Assembly (NCBI GenBank): GCA_029259115.1
Contig: JAPDJO010000028.1
Span: 1 to 64,000, forward strand
DNA: 64,000 nt
Direction of reading: 5' to 3'
From: Thermoplasmatota archaeon
GTDB taxonomy: Archaea; Thermoplasmatota; E2; DHVEG-1; B18-G2
Position 1 is the first letter of the stretch; every line of letters starts with the position of its first letter. A program made the translations under genes and the position numbers. The notes below the pieces were generated by a model. The model was given only the letters and a program-made list of their open reading frames with translations, searched no databases and was not told the DNA's origin. Positions 1 through 9,846 of this stretch are shown here, in pieces.

Positions 1-127
1 AAGTAGCCTGAATTCTAGATCCATCTGGTAAAGTTGCATCTAACATTGGTTCCGCTATGCTTATGTGCTTGCCACACTTCTGGGCTAGTTTTATAACAAA
101 GGCTGAGAGTTCCTCTTCGTCTTTAAA
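1..127. repeat. Perfect direct repeat copy A (identical to 1613-1739)
   Basis: Base-by-base identical at offset 1612; first mismatch at 128 (t) vs 1740 (a). Confidence 0.95.
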
Positions 128-700
128 TATTATATTCGTCCTGAGAGAACCGTACTTCCTATGGTATAAAAATATAGGGATGTCAGATCCATCACATGAT
201 ATATCCTCTATATTCGGATCTCTCATCAGAGCATCTATCTTTCCGTAACCAACCGTATCCCTTTCTATGTAGTATAGTAATTTTTTCTTGGACCGCTCGC
301 TAACTTTGAGATCATAATCCTCTATTATCTTATCTATCTCTCTCCTTAGAAACTCTCCGACTTCTGATTTTTCTATCTCATCTAGACTCACATTTAGTGT
401 GTGAAGTAGAGTATCATAGATAAACCTCAGAGTTTCTGCCTCCTCCTTGGATAGAGGCGGTTCAAGGAGTTTGTAGTACTTGTCAAGGGTATTAATATCT
501 TTGACTATCTTTACGTAAGCAAAGGGCTCATTGACGGGATAGAAGTCTAACTCTTCGAATTGTGTCTTAAAAGAGACACTGCCTTTTCTACCACAGGTGG
601 GACAAGTAACAGTAACTTTATCACCTAGTTTCCCTTCAACAACTACCTTTGTATGGCAGGTTGGGCATATTGCTATCTTTTTGAGTTTCTTCTCAGCCAT
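1..700 (-). CDS. Type II/IV secretion (VirB11/GspE/FlaI-like) ATPase paralog with N-terminal zinc ribbon; partial, runs off the window start
   Basis: Read by hand from ATG at 700: MAEKKLKKIAICPTCHTKVVVEGKLGDKVTVTCPTCGRKG...DFYPVNEPFAYVKIVKD...RDTVGYGKIDALMRDPNIEDISCDG; paralogous to the next gene. Not in the ORF track because it is open at the edge. Confidence 0.85.
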   Translation of the reverse strand, partial: MAEKKLKKIAICPTCHTKVVVEGKLGDKVTVTCPTCGRKGSVSFKTQFEELDFYPVNEPFAYVKIVKDINTLDKYYKLLEPPLSKEEAETLRFIYDTLLHTLNVSLDEIEKSEVGEFLRREIDKIIEDYDLKVSERSKKKLLYYIERDTVGYGKIDALMRDPNIEDISCDGSDIPIFLYHRKYGSLRTNIIFKDEEELSAFVIKLAQKCGKHISIAEPMLDATLPDGSRIQAT

Positions 701-3107
701 CAGCCTCTACCTTTCTTAGCAGCTCATCAGGGTTATCTCTATACTCATTTATAATCTGTACGACTTCTCTAAATGAGGTTATGTTATTTTTAATCATCCA
801 ATTTATTATTTTAATTCTATTATTTAATTCTTTCATCAACTCTTCTTTGGATACTTGCAATTTTGCTCTTATCTTTTCGAGAAGATAGCTTCTACCAGAA
901 TACTTAAATGTATCAGTTATAGAATCCCAGGTAAAGACCTCGTTTGTTATGATCTCCTTCGTTACAGGATCGATATCAACAATCTCGATGATTTGTGTTA
1001 TCCTTCTCTCTCTTTTATCTTTTATCCTAGTTGTAGCCTGAAAACATACAAAATCCAGAGACTGTATCATGACTCTTGGCACATTTATCGGCTTACCCTC
1101 CAATCTATGTATCAAGGATTGTGGAGAGTCTGCATGCATCGTAGAGTAAGTTGTATGACCCGTAGCCATTGCTTGGAAGAGAACGTATGCCTCTCTTCCT
1201 CTTATCTCACCAACTATTATATATTCTGGTCTCTGTCTCAATGCTGCTTTGAGTAGATCATACATATCAATTTCTCCAACTACTTTATCAGCTACGATTT
1301 CTCCAAATCCTGATCTCGTTACTCCAGGAATCCAGTTTGGATGTGGTAGGTTTAACTCTCTGGTTTCTTCTATTGAGACTATCTTTGCTTCTCTTGGTAT
1401 GAAAAGAGCTATGGCATTTAGGGTAGTGGTTTTTCCTGATGCTGTTCCTCCCGCGAATATACCGCTTGCTCCATGTTCAACAGCCATCCATAGGTAAACA
1501 AGCATTTCTGGAGATAGGGTATTCATCTTAACTAGCTCAATAGGAGAGTATGGTATTGCTCTAAACTTTCTTATCGTAAATGTTGATCCTCTCGTTGTAA
1601 CTTCTGTACCCAAAGTAGCCTGAATTCTAGATCCATCTGGTAAAGTTGCATCTAACATTGGTTCCGCTATGCTTATGTGCTTGCCACACTTCTGGGCTAG
1701 TTTTATAACAAAGGCTGAGAGTTCCTCTTCGTCTTTAAAACCAACATTTGTTCTCATCGATCCATAGTCTCTATGATAGATAAATATAGGTATCTTTGCT
1801 CCATCGCATGATATATCCTCAATATAGGGGTCCCTCATCATTGCATCTATCTTTCCATAACCAACCGTGTCTCTCTTAATCAAATAGATGATCTTTTCTT
1901 TGGTTTCACCTGATATATGTATATCGTAGTCTGATATGATCTGATTAACTAGGTCTTCTATAGATTTGCCAACCCCTCTCTCCTCAATGGAATGTAAGTC
2001 CAATTCTGATAGATTTTCCAAAGTATCCTTTATGAATTGCAGATGTTCCTGCTCCCTCTTAGTAAGCTCTGGCTCTAGAACAGCATAAATCTTTTCCATG
2101 GTCTCTTTGTCCTTTAGTATCTTAACATAAGCATATGGTCTATTCACAGGATAGAAAGTGATTTCTTCGAACCTCTCGTTTGATATCGGAACGTTTATCT
2201 CTATTTCCTCTTCTCTCGGCTTAAACTCAACCATTGGTTCGAATCTCAGACTCTCTCTAGGAAGCTCCACATCGCCGTAGTCAAGCTTTTCTATTCCCAA
2301 ACTTGATGCAGCCTCAACTGATACTGGTTCTGTTTCATCTAAGAAAACATAATCCATGAAGTCTTCTGAAGGAGGAATTGCAGATTCTTCTGCTTCAGCT
2401 GTTTCCTTCTCAGATGATCTTGTTTCTTTCTCTTCGAGCTCTTGATCATATATCAGTCCTTTCTCCAGTATACTTTTCATTGAAAGATCCACTAATGGTT
2501 TGATTTTCTTTCTCTCTTCCGTGACATTTTCTAGAGGTCTATGCTTTTTGGGGATACGTTTCTCTATATCAATCCTTTTTGATTCTTTTCCCTTGTCTGT
2601 ACCTTCTTCTGATGATACTTCCTTTGTCTTTGGCACCGTCTTTTCTTCGTCCAATCTAAAGAAACCGATTTTCTTTTCTAACTCAGTATCTCGAAGAGGT
2701 GCTTCTACCTCAACTTTTGGTTCTATCCTTTTAATTTTTTGTTTTTTTGGAACTTCAACCTCTTCGATTTTAGAAACCTCTTGAATTTTTGATGTCTCTT
2801 TTTTAGTTTTTTCTATCTTTATGGCTCTTTTTTTCTCGGTTTTTCTTTTCGCTTCTGTCTCTTTTTTCTTTTCTCTTTTTTTTCTCTTTGTCTCACCTTC
2901 ACTAACTTCTATAACATCAACTCTCGGGAGTTCAGTAACTCTAACTTTCTCAACCCTCTCAGAAAACAGCTTATCTATGGTCTCCTCTATTTCTCTAATG
3001 CGTTTTTCGAGATATTTTTCTTTGATTCCAGCAGGAACCAATTTGGGAAAAACTCTATTCTGCCCAATTATCTTAGAAAATAAATCGATTCTAACCAATA
3101 TTACCAC
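693..3107 (-). CDS. Type II/IV secretion system ATPase (VirB11/archaeal GspE-like) with long charged N-terminal region
   Basis: Walker A GIFAGGTASGKTTTLNAI, ...IVSIEETRELNLPHPNW..., RQRPEYIIVGEIRGREA, GHTTYSTMHAD; K/E-rich low-complexity N-terminus. Confidence 0.9.
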   Translation of the reverse strand: MVILVRIDLFSKIIGQNRVFPKLVPAGIKEKYLEKRIREIEETIDKLFSERVEKVRVTELPRVDVIEVSEGETKRKKREKKKETEAKRKTEKKRAIKIEKTKKETSKIQEVSKIEEVEVPKKQKIKRIEPKVEVEAPLRDTELEKKIGFFRLDEEKTVPKTKEVSSEEGTDKGKESKRIDIEKRIPKKHRPLENVTEERKKIKPLVDLSMKSILEKGLIYDQELEEKETRSSEKETAEAEESAIPPSEDFMDYVFLDETEPVSVEAASSLGIEKLDYGDVELPRESLRFEPMVEFKPREEEIEINVPISNERFEEITFYPVNRPYAYVKILKDKETMEKIYAVLEPELTKREQEHLQFIKDTLENLSELDLHSIEERGVGKSIEDLVNQIISDYDIHISGETKEKIIYLIKRDTVGYGKIDAMMRDPYIEDISCDGAKIPIFIYHRDYGSMRTNVGFKDEEELSAFVIKLAQKCGKHISIAEPMLDATLPDGSRIQATLGTEVTTRGSTFTIRKFRAIPYSPIELVKMNTLSPEMLVYLWMAVEHGASGIFAGGTASGKTTTLNAIALFIPREAKIVSIEETRELNLPHPNWIPGVTRSGFGEIVADKVVGEIDMYDLLKAALRQRPEYIIVGEIRGREAYVLFQAMATGHTTYSTMHADSPQSLIHRLEGKPINVPRVMIQSLDFVCFQATTRIKDKRERRITQIIEIVDIDPVTKEIITNEVFTWDSITDTFKYSGRSYLLEKIRAKLQVSKEELMKELNNRIKIINWMIKNNITSFREVVQIINEYRDNPDELLRKVEADG
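1613..1739. repeat. Perfect direct repeat copy B (identical to 1-127)
   Basis: See copy A; lies in the ATPase domain of the 693-3107 gene. Confidence 0.95.
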
Positions 3108-3162
3108 CTCTAACTTCTACTAAGGATACGTAAACTAGACTATCGTCTACATCGCTTCTGCC

Positions 3163-3172
3163 GTGCATCCCA
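3163..3172 (-). promoter_or_regulatory. Leader motif TGGGATGCAC upstream of secretion ATPase gene
   Basis: rc of gtgcatccca, about 55 nt upstream of the predicted start. Confidence 0.4.
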
Positions 3173-3295
3173 TCCACCCTATCCTAAGGACTAGATACGA
3201 ATACGCTTTACAATATTTATAGATTTTTTTATCTGTAGGTCTTAAAAATTAATCTCGTCAAGAATCTTTTTAACTTCGAGTAACTTATCTCTTTT

Positions 3296-3369
3296 GGGTC
3301 CGTAAGGTAGTCCGGATATCCTACCGGCCTTCGGAGCCGGTAACCGGGGTTCGAATCCCCGCGGACCCG
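3296..3369 (+). tRNA. tRNA-Arg(TCG)
   Basis: Acceptor gggtccg/cggaccc, anticodon arm ccggc-cttcgga-gccgg, T-arm ccggggttcgaatccccg. Confidence 0.95.
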
Positions 3370-3406
3370 CATAGTTTTTTAAAATCATTTTCCTTACTGG
3401 TTCAAC

Positions 3407-3919
3407 ATGGTTGAAAGTAAAAGACCAAGTATACATCCATCCTGCTATATAGATGAAAGTGCAGTAATAATCGGAAATGTAGTGATGGAAAAAGACTGCA
3501 GCATATGGCCTAACGCCGTAATAAGAGGAGATAGAAACAGGATCATAATAAGAGAAGGAACGAACATTCAAGATGGTTGCATTATACATACAGATGACAA
3601 GCATGATGTTGAGATAGGAAAAAATGTATCAATAGGTCATGGTGCCATAGTTCACGGAGCCAAGATAGGAGATAACTGTTTAATAGGAATGAATGCAACC
3701 ATACTTAATGGAGCAAAGATTGGTAGAGGATGCTTAATTGGAGCTAATGCTCTTATTCTGGAGGATACTGAAATTCCTGATCATAGCTTAGTTGTTGGTA
3801 TTCCTGGAAAGATATTGAGACAGGACAAAGAAATGGAGAAGAAAATTATAGAAAACGCAGAGATATACAAAGAACTGGCAAAAGAACACAAAGAAGGAAA
3901 GTACTCTAGACTTCCCTGA
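3407..3919 (+). CDS. Gamma-carbonic anhydrase-like hexapeptide-repeat protein
   Basis: Left-handed beta-helix repeats (IRGDRNRIIIREGTNIQDGCIIHTD...IGHGAIVHG..IGDNCLIGMNA). Confidence 0.88.
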   Translation: MVESKRPSIHPSCYIDESAVIIGNVVMEKDCSIWPNAVIRGDRNRIIIREGTNIQDGCIIHTDDKHDVEIGKNVSIGHGAIVHGAKIGDNCLIGMNATILNGAKIGRGCLIGANALILEDTEIPDHSLVVGIPGKILRQDKEMEKKIIENAEIYKELAKEHKEGKYSRLP

Positions 3920-4943
3920 TCTCTATCTTGAACAACTTTCCTACTCTATTCATAATTATCTTTACCGGAAGGAATTTTTCAATCAGCCAGGCGTTCGTCC
4001 TAGTGTGCCCTGTTATCTCTCTGGTAAAGAAAAAGGACCTCTCTCCATATTTTGCAGAGATATAAGCTAGATATACCAATATTTGATCGGCCATACGAAT
4101 ATCGAGAGAAGATCTCGATTCTATCTCCTTTAGGACATTTTCAGCTACAACTCTTCCGAGCTTTTCAGAAGGTAATCCTTTTTCACCTATTTCTGATGCA
4201 CCTACTTTACTCTCTTTACTATCTGACCATAATGTTATAGAAACGCCCTCGGATGGGGATTCATCATCCCTATCTACTTCTATCTGGCAGGATATTGATC
4301 TCTCCAATGCTGTCTTTATTACTGAATGCTTAATTCTCTTCGGTATATCATCTTTCAACTTAGATACGGCTATCACTCCTCCAATATCACTATACTCTTG
4401 CTCCTCTAGAAATAAAGGTTTTGGATTCTGCACTGGAAAAATCTCTATCTCGACCTCTCCTCCACCTTTTGGATAGAATCCTCTTCTGATCAGTTTTGTT
4501 CTCGCATCTATACCAATAGCTTTTACTATATGAAGAAAGACATCATTAAAGTAGTTCCAAGTCGGAGACCATTTTACATCTGTTCCTCCCCTCAAAGTTA
4601 ATGATATAGGTTTAGATATTTCGAAAGATAGAGGGATGATGGTCTGCAAAACCAGAGTTATACTTCCTGCAGTTCCTATATCAAACCTGTATCCACCTTC
4701 TTTAATAGCTTTAGGATGAAACTCCAACCTTGGAGAGCCTATCTCAAGACCCTTCACGCTAGCATTGGATATCTCTTTCAGTACCCTCACAGCGGTAAGA
4801 TGCTGGGCTCTCAGTCCTGGATTTGGTCTATTAGCCCTGATATTTTTGATTAATACTGGCTTACCAGTAAGAACAGATAACGAAATAGAGCTTCTCAGAA
4901 TCTGTCCTCCGCCCTCTCCGTAGCTTCCATCTATCTCTATCAT
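3906..4943 (-). CDS. rtcA: RNA 3'-terminal phosphate cyclase
   Basis: MIEIDGSYGEGGGQILRSSISLS...; start at internal Met gives a 4-nt overlap with the upstream gene. Confidence 0.92.
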   Translation of the reverse strand: MIEIDGSYGEGGGQILRSSISLSVLTGKPVLIKNIRANRPNPGLRAQHLTAVRVLKEISNASVKGLEIGSPRLEFHPKAIKEGGYRFDIGTAGSITLVLQTIIPLSFEISKPISLTLRGGTDVKWSPTWNYFNDVFLHIVKAIGIDARTKLIRRGFYPKGGGEVEIEIFPVQNPKPLFLEEQEYSDIGGVIAVSKLKDDIPKRIKHSVIKTALERSISCQIEVDRDDESPSEGVSITLWSDSKESKVGASEIGEKGLPSEKLGRVVAENVLKEIESRSSLDIRMADQILVYLAYISAKYGERSFFFTREITGHTRTNAWLIEKFLPVKIIMNRVGKLFKIEIREV

Positions 4944-5428
4944 GACTCCAGAACCTCTAGAAGCATAGATAAAGCTGCATTGCATGCGCTCTCCTTGTTC
5001 TCTATTCTATTTCCCTTGAATAAAAATTTCCTAACAATCGTTCTCTCTTTTGTAGATACTCCCACATATACTAAGCCAACAGGTTTGTCTTTCGTTCCCC
5101 CGGTTGGTCCAGCTATGCCTGTCGTAGATATACCGATATCAACCTTTGATCTTTTCCTTATACCCTCAGCCATCTCCTTTGCTACAGGTTCACTGACTGC
5201 TCCATATTTGTCCAAGGTTTCCTTCGATACTCCCAGAAGTTCCATCTTTGCTCTGTTGCTATAAGATATCACTCCTCTGTCATAATATTCTGAACTGCCA
5301 GAGATATTTGTCATCAGATTTCCAAGCATACCACCAGTACATGATTCTGCAGTAGCTACCTTCAATCTCTTTTCTTTGAGCAGATCTGAAACTCTCCTGA
5401 GCAGATCTTTATCTATTCCTGCCATCAA
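4940..5428 (-). CDS. CinA C-terminal domain protein (nicotinamide-nucleotide amidase family)
   Basis: ATAESCTGGMLGNLMTNISGSSEYYDRGVISYSNRAKMELLGV...GIAGPTGGTKDKPVGLVYVG. Confidence 0.93.
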   Translation of the reverse strand: MMAGIDKDLLRRVSDLLKEKRLKVATAESCTGGMLGNLMTNISGSSEYYDRGVISYSNRAKMELLGVSKETLDKYGAVSEPVAKEMAEGIRKRSKVDIGISTTGIAGPTGGTKDKPVGLVYVGVSTKERTIVRKFLFKGNRIENKESACNAALSMLLEVLES

Positions 5429-5473
5429 GCAAAATAAACCTTTAAGAATAGAAAAATGTTAACCTCCTTTTGC

Positions 5474-5546
5474 AGCCCCGTGGTGTAGTGGTCAATCATG
5501 CCGGCCTTTGGAGCCGGCGACGGCGGTTCGAATCCGCCCGGGGCTA
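5474..5546 (+). tRNA. tRNA-Gln(TTG)
   Basis: Acceptor agccccg/cggggct, anticodon arm ccggc-ctttgga-gccgg, T-arm GGTTCGAATCC. Confidence 0.94.
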
Positions 5547-5602
5547 TAGTTTTGAAACAATTAATTTAAAAATAACTAATCTATACCTGGCTAAACTTGG
5601 AT

Positions 5603-5677
5603 GCTCCCGTGGTGTAGTCCGGCCAATCATTCCGGCCTTTCGAGCCGGCGACCCGGGTTCAAATCCCGGCGGGAGCA
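5603..5677 (+). tRNA. tRNA-Glu(TTC)
   Basis: Acceptor gctcccg/cgggagc, anticodon arm ccggc-ctttcga-gccgg, T-arm CCGGGTTCAAATCCCGG. Confidence 0.94.
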
Positions 5678-5752
5678 TCTTTTAATTTTGACTTTCATTA
5701 CTGAAAATTAATAAAATTAAAAGTGATAGAAAAATAGAGAAGAAAGCTTTAT

Positions 5753-8700
5753 TTATTCGCTCTTTTCTAGATAGAAATTCTTCTTTATGACGTCTCTGAA
5801 AAGCCTATACTTAATTTTCACACCCGTTTCGGTATAGATCTTGTAACCCTTTGAAGTAGCATCTACTATTATAGTGTAATTTCCTGGGGGTAAAGGTAGC
5901 CTGTATTTGCCAGAGAATCTTGATTTTGTAGTGTAAATTTTCCCATCATCTCTTATTGCCGTTATGTTTGCTCCTCTGATTCCTCTTCCGAATAGACCTT
6001 TGGTTTTGACTTTACCTTTTAGAGTTATCGTTTCATTTAGGTAAAAGTTCATCCTTTTCTCATCACCTTTGGATAATTCTATATATCTAGTTTCGTAGTC
6101 GTATCCTCTAGCTGTTGCCTCTATCTTGTAATACCCTGGCTCAAGTATCAGCTTGTAATCCCCTTTCCTAAACAGAAATCTTCCTGCTCTGTCACTATCT
6201 ACTTTTTTCCATTCTCCGTCAGCGTATTTGTAAGCAACAACCTTTGCCCATGGTATTTTCTTATTTATGATCTTATTATAATCATAGATCGTTCCGTATA
6301 GCACAGCATACTCTGTCTTTCCCTTCGTCCTGTTCAGATTTATTACTGTAACATTCATGTGGTCCTCGGCTAGAAGATTGCCAAAGGCGTCGTAAGCTTC
6401 GACCGATATCATCTTTCTGCCTATCGCTCTCTCATTCCATGTATAAGTGAAGGGCGGATTATAATCGACAGTCTTTGGTTCTTCACTTACAAGGAACACA
6501 ACATGGTCAACATCTCCGGTGACATTTGCTTCAATAGTTATAGGACCTATTATCCATGTTCTGAAGAGAGTTGGAAATACCTTTTTATCGTGGAAATAGA
6601 GATAATAGGGCTCAGGTCTTGTTATGTTTATAGTAATCTCGTTTGCTAGTCTAAAGTGTGCAGTTATTTCTTTACCCTCATCCATTGTTATTTGGATTGT
6701 ACTTGAAGAACCGCTTGCATCTCCAGACCAGTGATCGAAGATATAGCCATCGTAAGCGTGGGCAGTTATCGTAACAGTTGTACCTTCTTCATAATCAATT
6801 TCAGCATCTTCAAAGTAGTAATCTCTAGGTGGATCGACGTAGAGATATCCAGCTCCATCTGGATCGATGCCCAATGTCAAGGTGTAATATGTTGATATCT
6901 CTTCTATGTATAAGTCGAAACTTGCTAGTAACAGATTTGAAGGTTTCCATGTTATATTTACGGTAACGTCACCATAGAGATTTGCAGCTCTCACATATAT
7001 GACATCTCCAGCATTAACCTCTCCATCCATGTCTATATATGTTGAATCTGTGTCATTGTAGCAATAAATCTCTATATCATCCCAGGATATACCTGAAGGT
7101 GATACAGAAGTTACTGTTATGGTATCATCATTATCGTCAACAGAGAATGATATCTCTGGTTGAACTTCAAAGACTGCTGTTATGGTTTTGTTTGAGTTCA
7201 TTACTACAGTAACTGGATTCTCGCTTCCTGATACATCTCCAGACCAGTGGTCGAAAATATAGCCAGAGTTTGGTATTGCAGTTAGTGTTACAGTTGTACC
7301 CTCTGGATATTGATCCAGGTCTGGTGTCTTCTCTATGCTTCCTGCTCCTTCTGGTGAGACTGAAAGGCTCAAGGTATAATAGTTGGAAGGCTCAGACATT
7401 GTTGTGAAGTACCATACATCAGATTGGTTTGTAAATTCTCCATCGCTAACGATAACATACCAAGAATATGTTGTATTGTAATCAAGACCATACCAAACGG
7501 TAGATACTGTCTCTCCACTACTCACACCCGTAACTGTATCTATCAGACTGTCATCTGATGCATCTATGAAATAAACATCTAGATCGTCATTATCTGGATC
7601 ATACACTTCTACACTGAGTATCGGATTCACAGATACGCCTGTGGAGCCATTTTCTGGCGAGGATAAAACAGGCTTTGAGGGCGGATGATTTAGTGGAGCG
7701 AAAACCGCAATCACAGTCTTATCTGAGTTCATTACTACAGTAACTGGATTTTCATCTCCAGATATGTCTCCAGACCAGTGATCGAAGATATAGCCAGAGT
7801 TTGGTATTGCAGTGAGTGTTATAGTTGTATTTTCTGGATATTGATCCAGGTCTGGTGTCTTCTCTATGCTTCCTGCTCCTTCTGGTTGAATAATGGTAGT
7901 AAGCGTAAATTCTTCGGGATTTTCTTCCACGAATTCTGCTGTCACAACAGTATCAGCATCCATGACTAATCTCAGTGGATTCGAATTGCTCAAGTAGGAC
8001 TGTCCTTGCATATTTTCAGGATATTTGACAACAACCCAGTGATCAAATCTGTAGCCATCATCAGGAACTGCCGTGAGATTTACAACCGTTCCTTCCTGAT
8101 ATCTCTCCTCTTTAGGATCTATAATTATGTGACCCGAACCCTCTGGTTGAATATGGGTGGTTAATGTATAATATTTAATGAAGTTCACATATACCAAAGC
8201 ATAATCCATCCTCCAGTCTATATGGTGGAATCCAGCTAAAGAAGAATTCAAATACAAAGTTTCCACATCTTTACTATCTTCGTCTTTTACTGGTGGTTCT
8301 GGAGGTGGAGGTGTAAATTCTACAAGGTAAGAAGAAAATCTGTTTATTGATATACCTTCATCTAAAACTATTGCATCGAAATATATAGTTGCTCCCGATA
8401 ATGGTAGATCGAACCATACTATTCTATTCTGATACTCGTTGTAGGATGCATTGTAGTTGGAACTTCCATTTACATACCTCATGTTCTTCGGAAGCTCGTC
8501 TATGGCATAAAGAACTACCTTACTATCCTGGGAAGTGGAAAAAATCATCGGTTTGACGAAACATTTGAATCTAACAGTTACAATACTACTCGGATTTGGA
8601 TCATCTACGACGATCTCTGTCGATTTTTCCCAAGAGTGGTTTTTATCGTTCCACACGTTTTTGCTTACCTGGAGACTATCTGACATTTGTCTATAATGTG

Positions 8701-9712
8701 CTGTGTAGCTCCTATCTTTGTTCATTTTTACAACAAGCGGATCTGAAGATTCTGATGAAGTGGTTATATCTGTCCCTGTCCATTTGGTAAAACCATAATT
8801 CTTGTATACTGGTTGAGCAATGATGTTAACTGTTGTCCCTCTATGATACACCGCGTGAATCCTACCATCCAATATGGGATCTATCCTTATTGGTTCTGGA
8901 ACAAGTGTAAAAACATGCAGAGCGAAATTATGAGGATCTGCGTCTAAAACTAGCCTAACCTCATCATGTGATTCTTTAACTATAGAGAATGTATCGTCGC
9001 TAAAATCGAAACGTTTTTCTGGATTGGCTTCGTCGAATATTCCTATCCTATAATCGTTTCCTTCTGGAAAATCTGGCGTAATATGCCACTCATAACTTCC
9101 TTGCAGTATATTCACATCTGTAGCTATCTGTAGAATCCGTTCACTTCCCTCATACAGATATATATCTATGAGCGTATCCGGAATAACTGTGTTACTATCT
9201 ATAAAGGTAGCTATTTTCCATGATATCACGCATATGCTGCCTGGTCTAAAAATCTCTCCACCATTGGGATAAGTTATTTGAAAGTAATTCGTTGTAACTA
9301 CAACAGTCAAATTGAAATAATCAGTAACAGTTCCATCCGGTCCTGCATATGAATATATCAATCTGGAAATTCCACAACGGGTTTCGTAGACCCAATACTC
9401 ATCTACGGCTCCTCCAATAAGACCAGGCGGATTGTTATTTTCGGTATAATGATCACTCAAGGTCAAAACATCCTCATTACATTCTACTATATCCCAGTGA
9501 TATCCGGCAGCTCCAAGAGTTTTGAGATGAACAATAAGAGTATCGCCTTCCATCAGATATACCGTCTGCCCGTCATAGCTTTTGTCAACCTCTACCTTTC
9601 TATAAGGACGTACAGGTACTATGTCTCCTGAAGGTACAGCAAGAGCAGTCACAAGTACGGACAATACCATTATAGATGCTACCATTATAGGAAGTAGATT
9701 TTTTGTTCTCAC
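5753..9712 (-). CDS. Large secreted surface protein: N-terminal chagasin (I42)-like domain, InlB B-repeat-like modules, C-terminal carboxypeptidase-regulatory-like repeats
   Basis: Signal peptide-like N-terminus; repeated PEG(A/S)G.I..P....Y.EGT.V.LTA.P..GY.FDHWSGD; C-terminal PPGNYTIIVDA type repeats. Confidence 0.8.
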   Translation of the reverse strand: MRTKNLLPIMVASIMVLSVLVTALAVPSGDIVPVRPYRKVEVDKSYDGQTVYLMEGDTLIVHLKTLGAAGYHWDIVECNEDVLTLSDHYTENNNPPGLIGGAVDEYWVYETRCGISRLIYSYAGPDGTVTDYFNLTVVVTTNYFQITYPNGGEIFRPGSICVISWKIATFIDSNTVIPDTLIDIYLYEGSERILQIATDVNILQGSYEWHITPDFPEGNDYRIGIFDEANPEKRFDFSDDTFSIVKESHDEVRLVLDADPHNFALHVFTLVPEPIRIDPILDGRIHAVYHRGTTVNIIAQPVYKNYGFTKWTGTDITTSSESSDPLVVKMNKDRSYTAHYRQMSDSLQVSKNVWNDKNHSWEKSTEIVVDDPNPSSIVTVRFKCFVKPMIFSTSQDSKVVLYAIDELPKNMRYVNGSSNYNASYNEYQNRIVWFDLPLSGATIYFDAIVLDEGISINRFSSYLVEFTPPPPEPPVKDEDSKDVETLYLNSSLAGFHHIDWRMDYALVYVNFIKYYTLTTHIQPEGSGHIIIDPKEERYQEGTVVNLTAVPDDGYRFDHWVVVKYPENMQGQSYLSNSNPLRLVMDADTVVTAEFVEENPEEFTLTTIIQPEGAGSIEKTPDLDQYPENTTITLTAIPNSGYIFDHWSGDISGDENPVTVVMNSDKTVIAVFAPLNHPPSKPVLSSPENGSTGVSVNPILSVEVYDPDNDDLDVYFIDASDDSLIDTVTGVSSGETVSTVWYGLDYNTTYSWYVIVSDGEFTNQSDVWYFTTMSEPSNYYTLSLSVSPEGAGSIEKTPDLDQYPEGTTVTLTAIPNSGYIFDHWSGDVSGSENPVTVVMNSNKTITAVFEVQPEISFSVDDNDDTITVTSVSPSGISWDDIEIYCYNDTDSTYIDMDGEVNAGDVIYVRAANLYGDVTVNITWKPSNLLLASFDLYIEEISTYYTLTLGIDPDGAGYLYVDPPRDYYFEDAEIDYEEGTTVTITAHAYDGYIFDHWSGDASGSSSTIQITMDEGKEITAHFRLANEITINITRPEPYYLYFHDKKVFPTLFRTWIIGPITIEANVTGDVDHVVFLVSEEPKTVDYNPPFTYTWNERAIGRKMISVEAYDAFGNLLAEDHMNVTVINLNRTKGKTEYAVLYGTIYDYNKIINKKIPWAKVVAYKYADGEWKKVDSDRAGRFLFRKGDYKLILEPGYYKIEATARGYDYETRYIELSKGDEKRMNFYLNETITLKGKVKTKGLFGRGIRGANITAIRDDGKIYTTKSRFSGKYRLPLPPGNYTIIVDATSKGYKIYTETGVKIKYRLFRDVIKKNFYLEKSE
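7193..7356. repeat. Intragenic direct repeat A (InlB-like module)
   Basis: High identity to 7723-7886; 7303-7356 is identical to 7833-7886 (54 bp). Confidence 0.85.
7723..7886. repeat. Intragenic direct repeat B (InlB-like module)
   Basis: See copy A; offset 530. Confidence 0.85.
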
Positions 9713-9846
9713 CTATTTCGGCCTCCTTTCAATTAAAAAATTGATTTAACAATATAAATATTTTATTATACAAGAATAAACGATAATCTTGTAAACCAGT
9801 CAGTGTAGAGTAAAATTTTTAAATATTCCCTTTTAGTATATGATAT

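Noticed and set aside
855-1497. Plus-strand ORFs over the secretion ATPase
   Set aside because: Antisense to conserved Walker/His-box region.
3242-3604. 120-aa minus ORF
   Set aside because: Runs through tRNA-Arg and antisense to the carbonic anhydrase-like gene; composition not protein-like.
5470-5685. 71-aa plus ORF
   Set aside because: Spans two tRNA genes; a tRNA-derived artefact.
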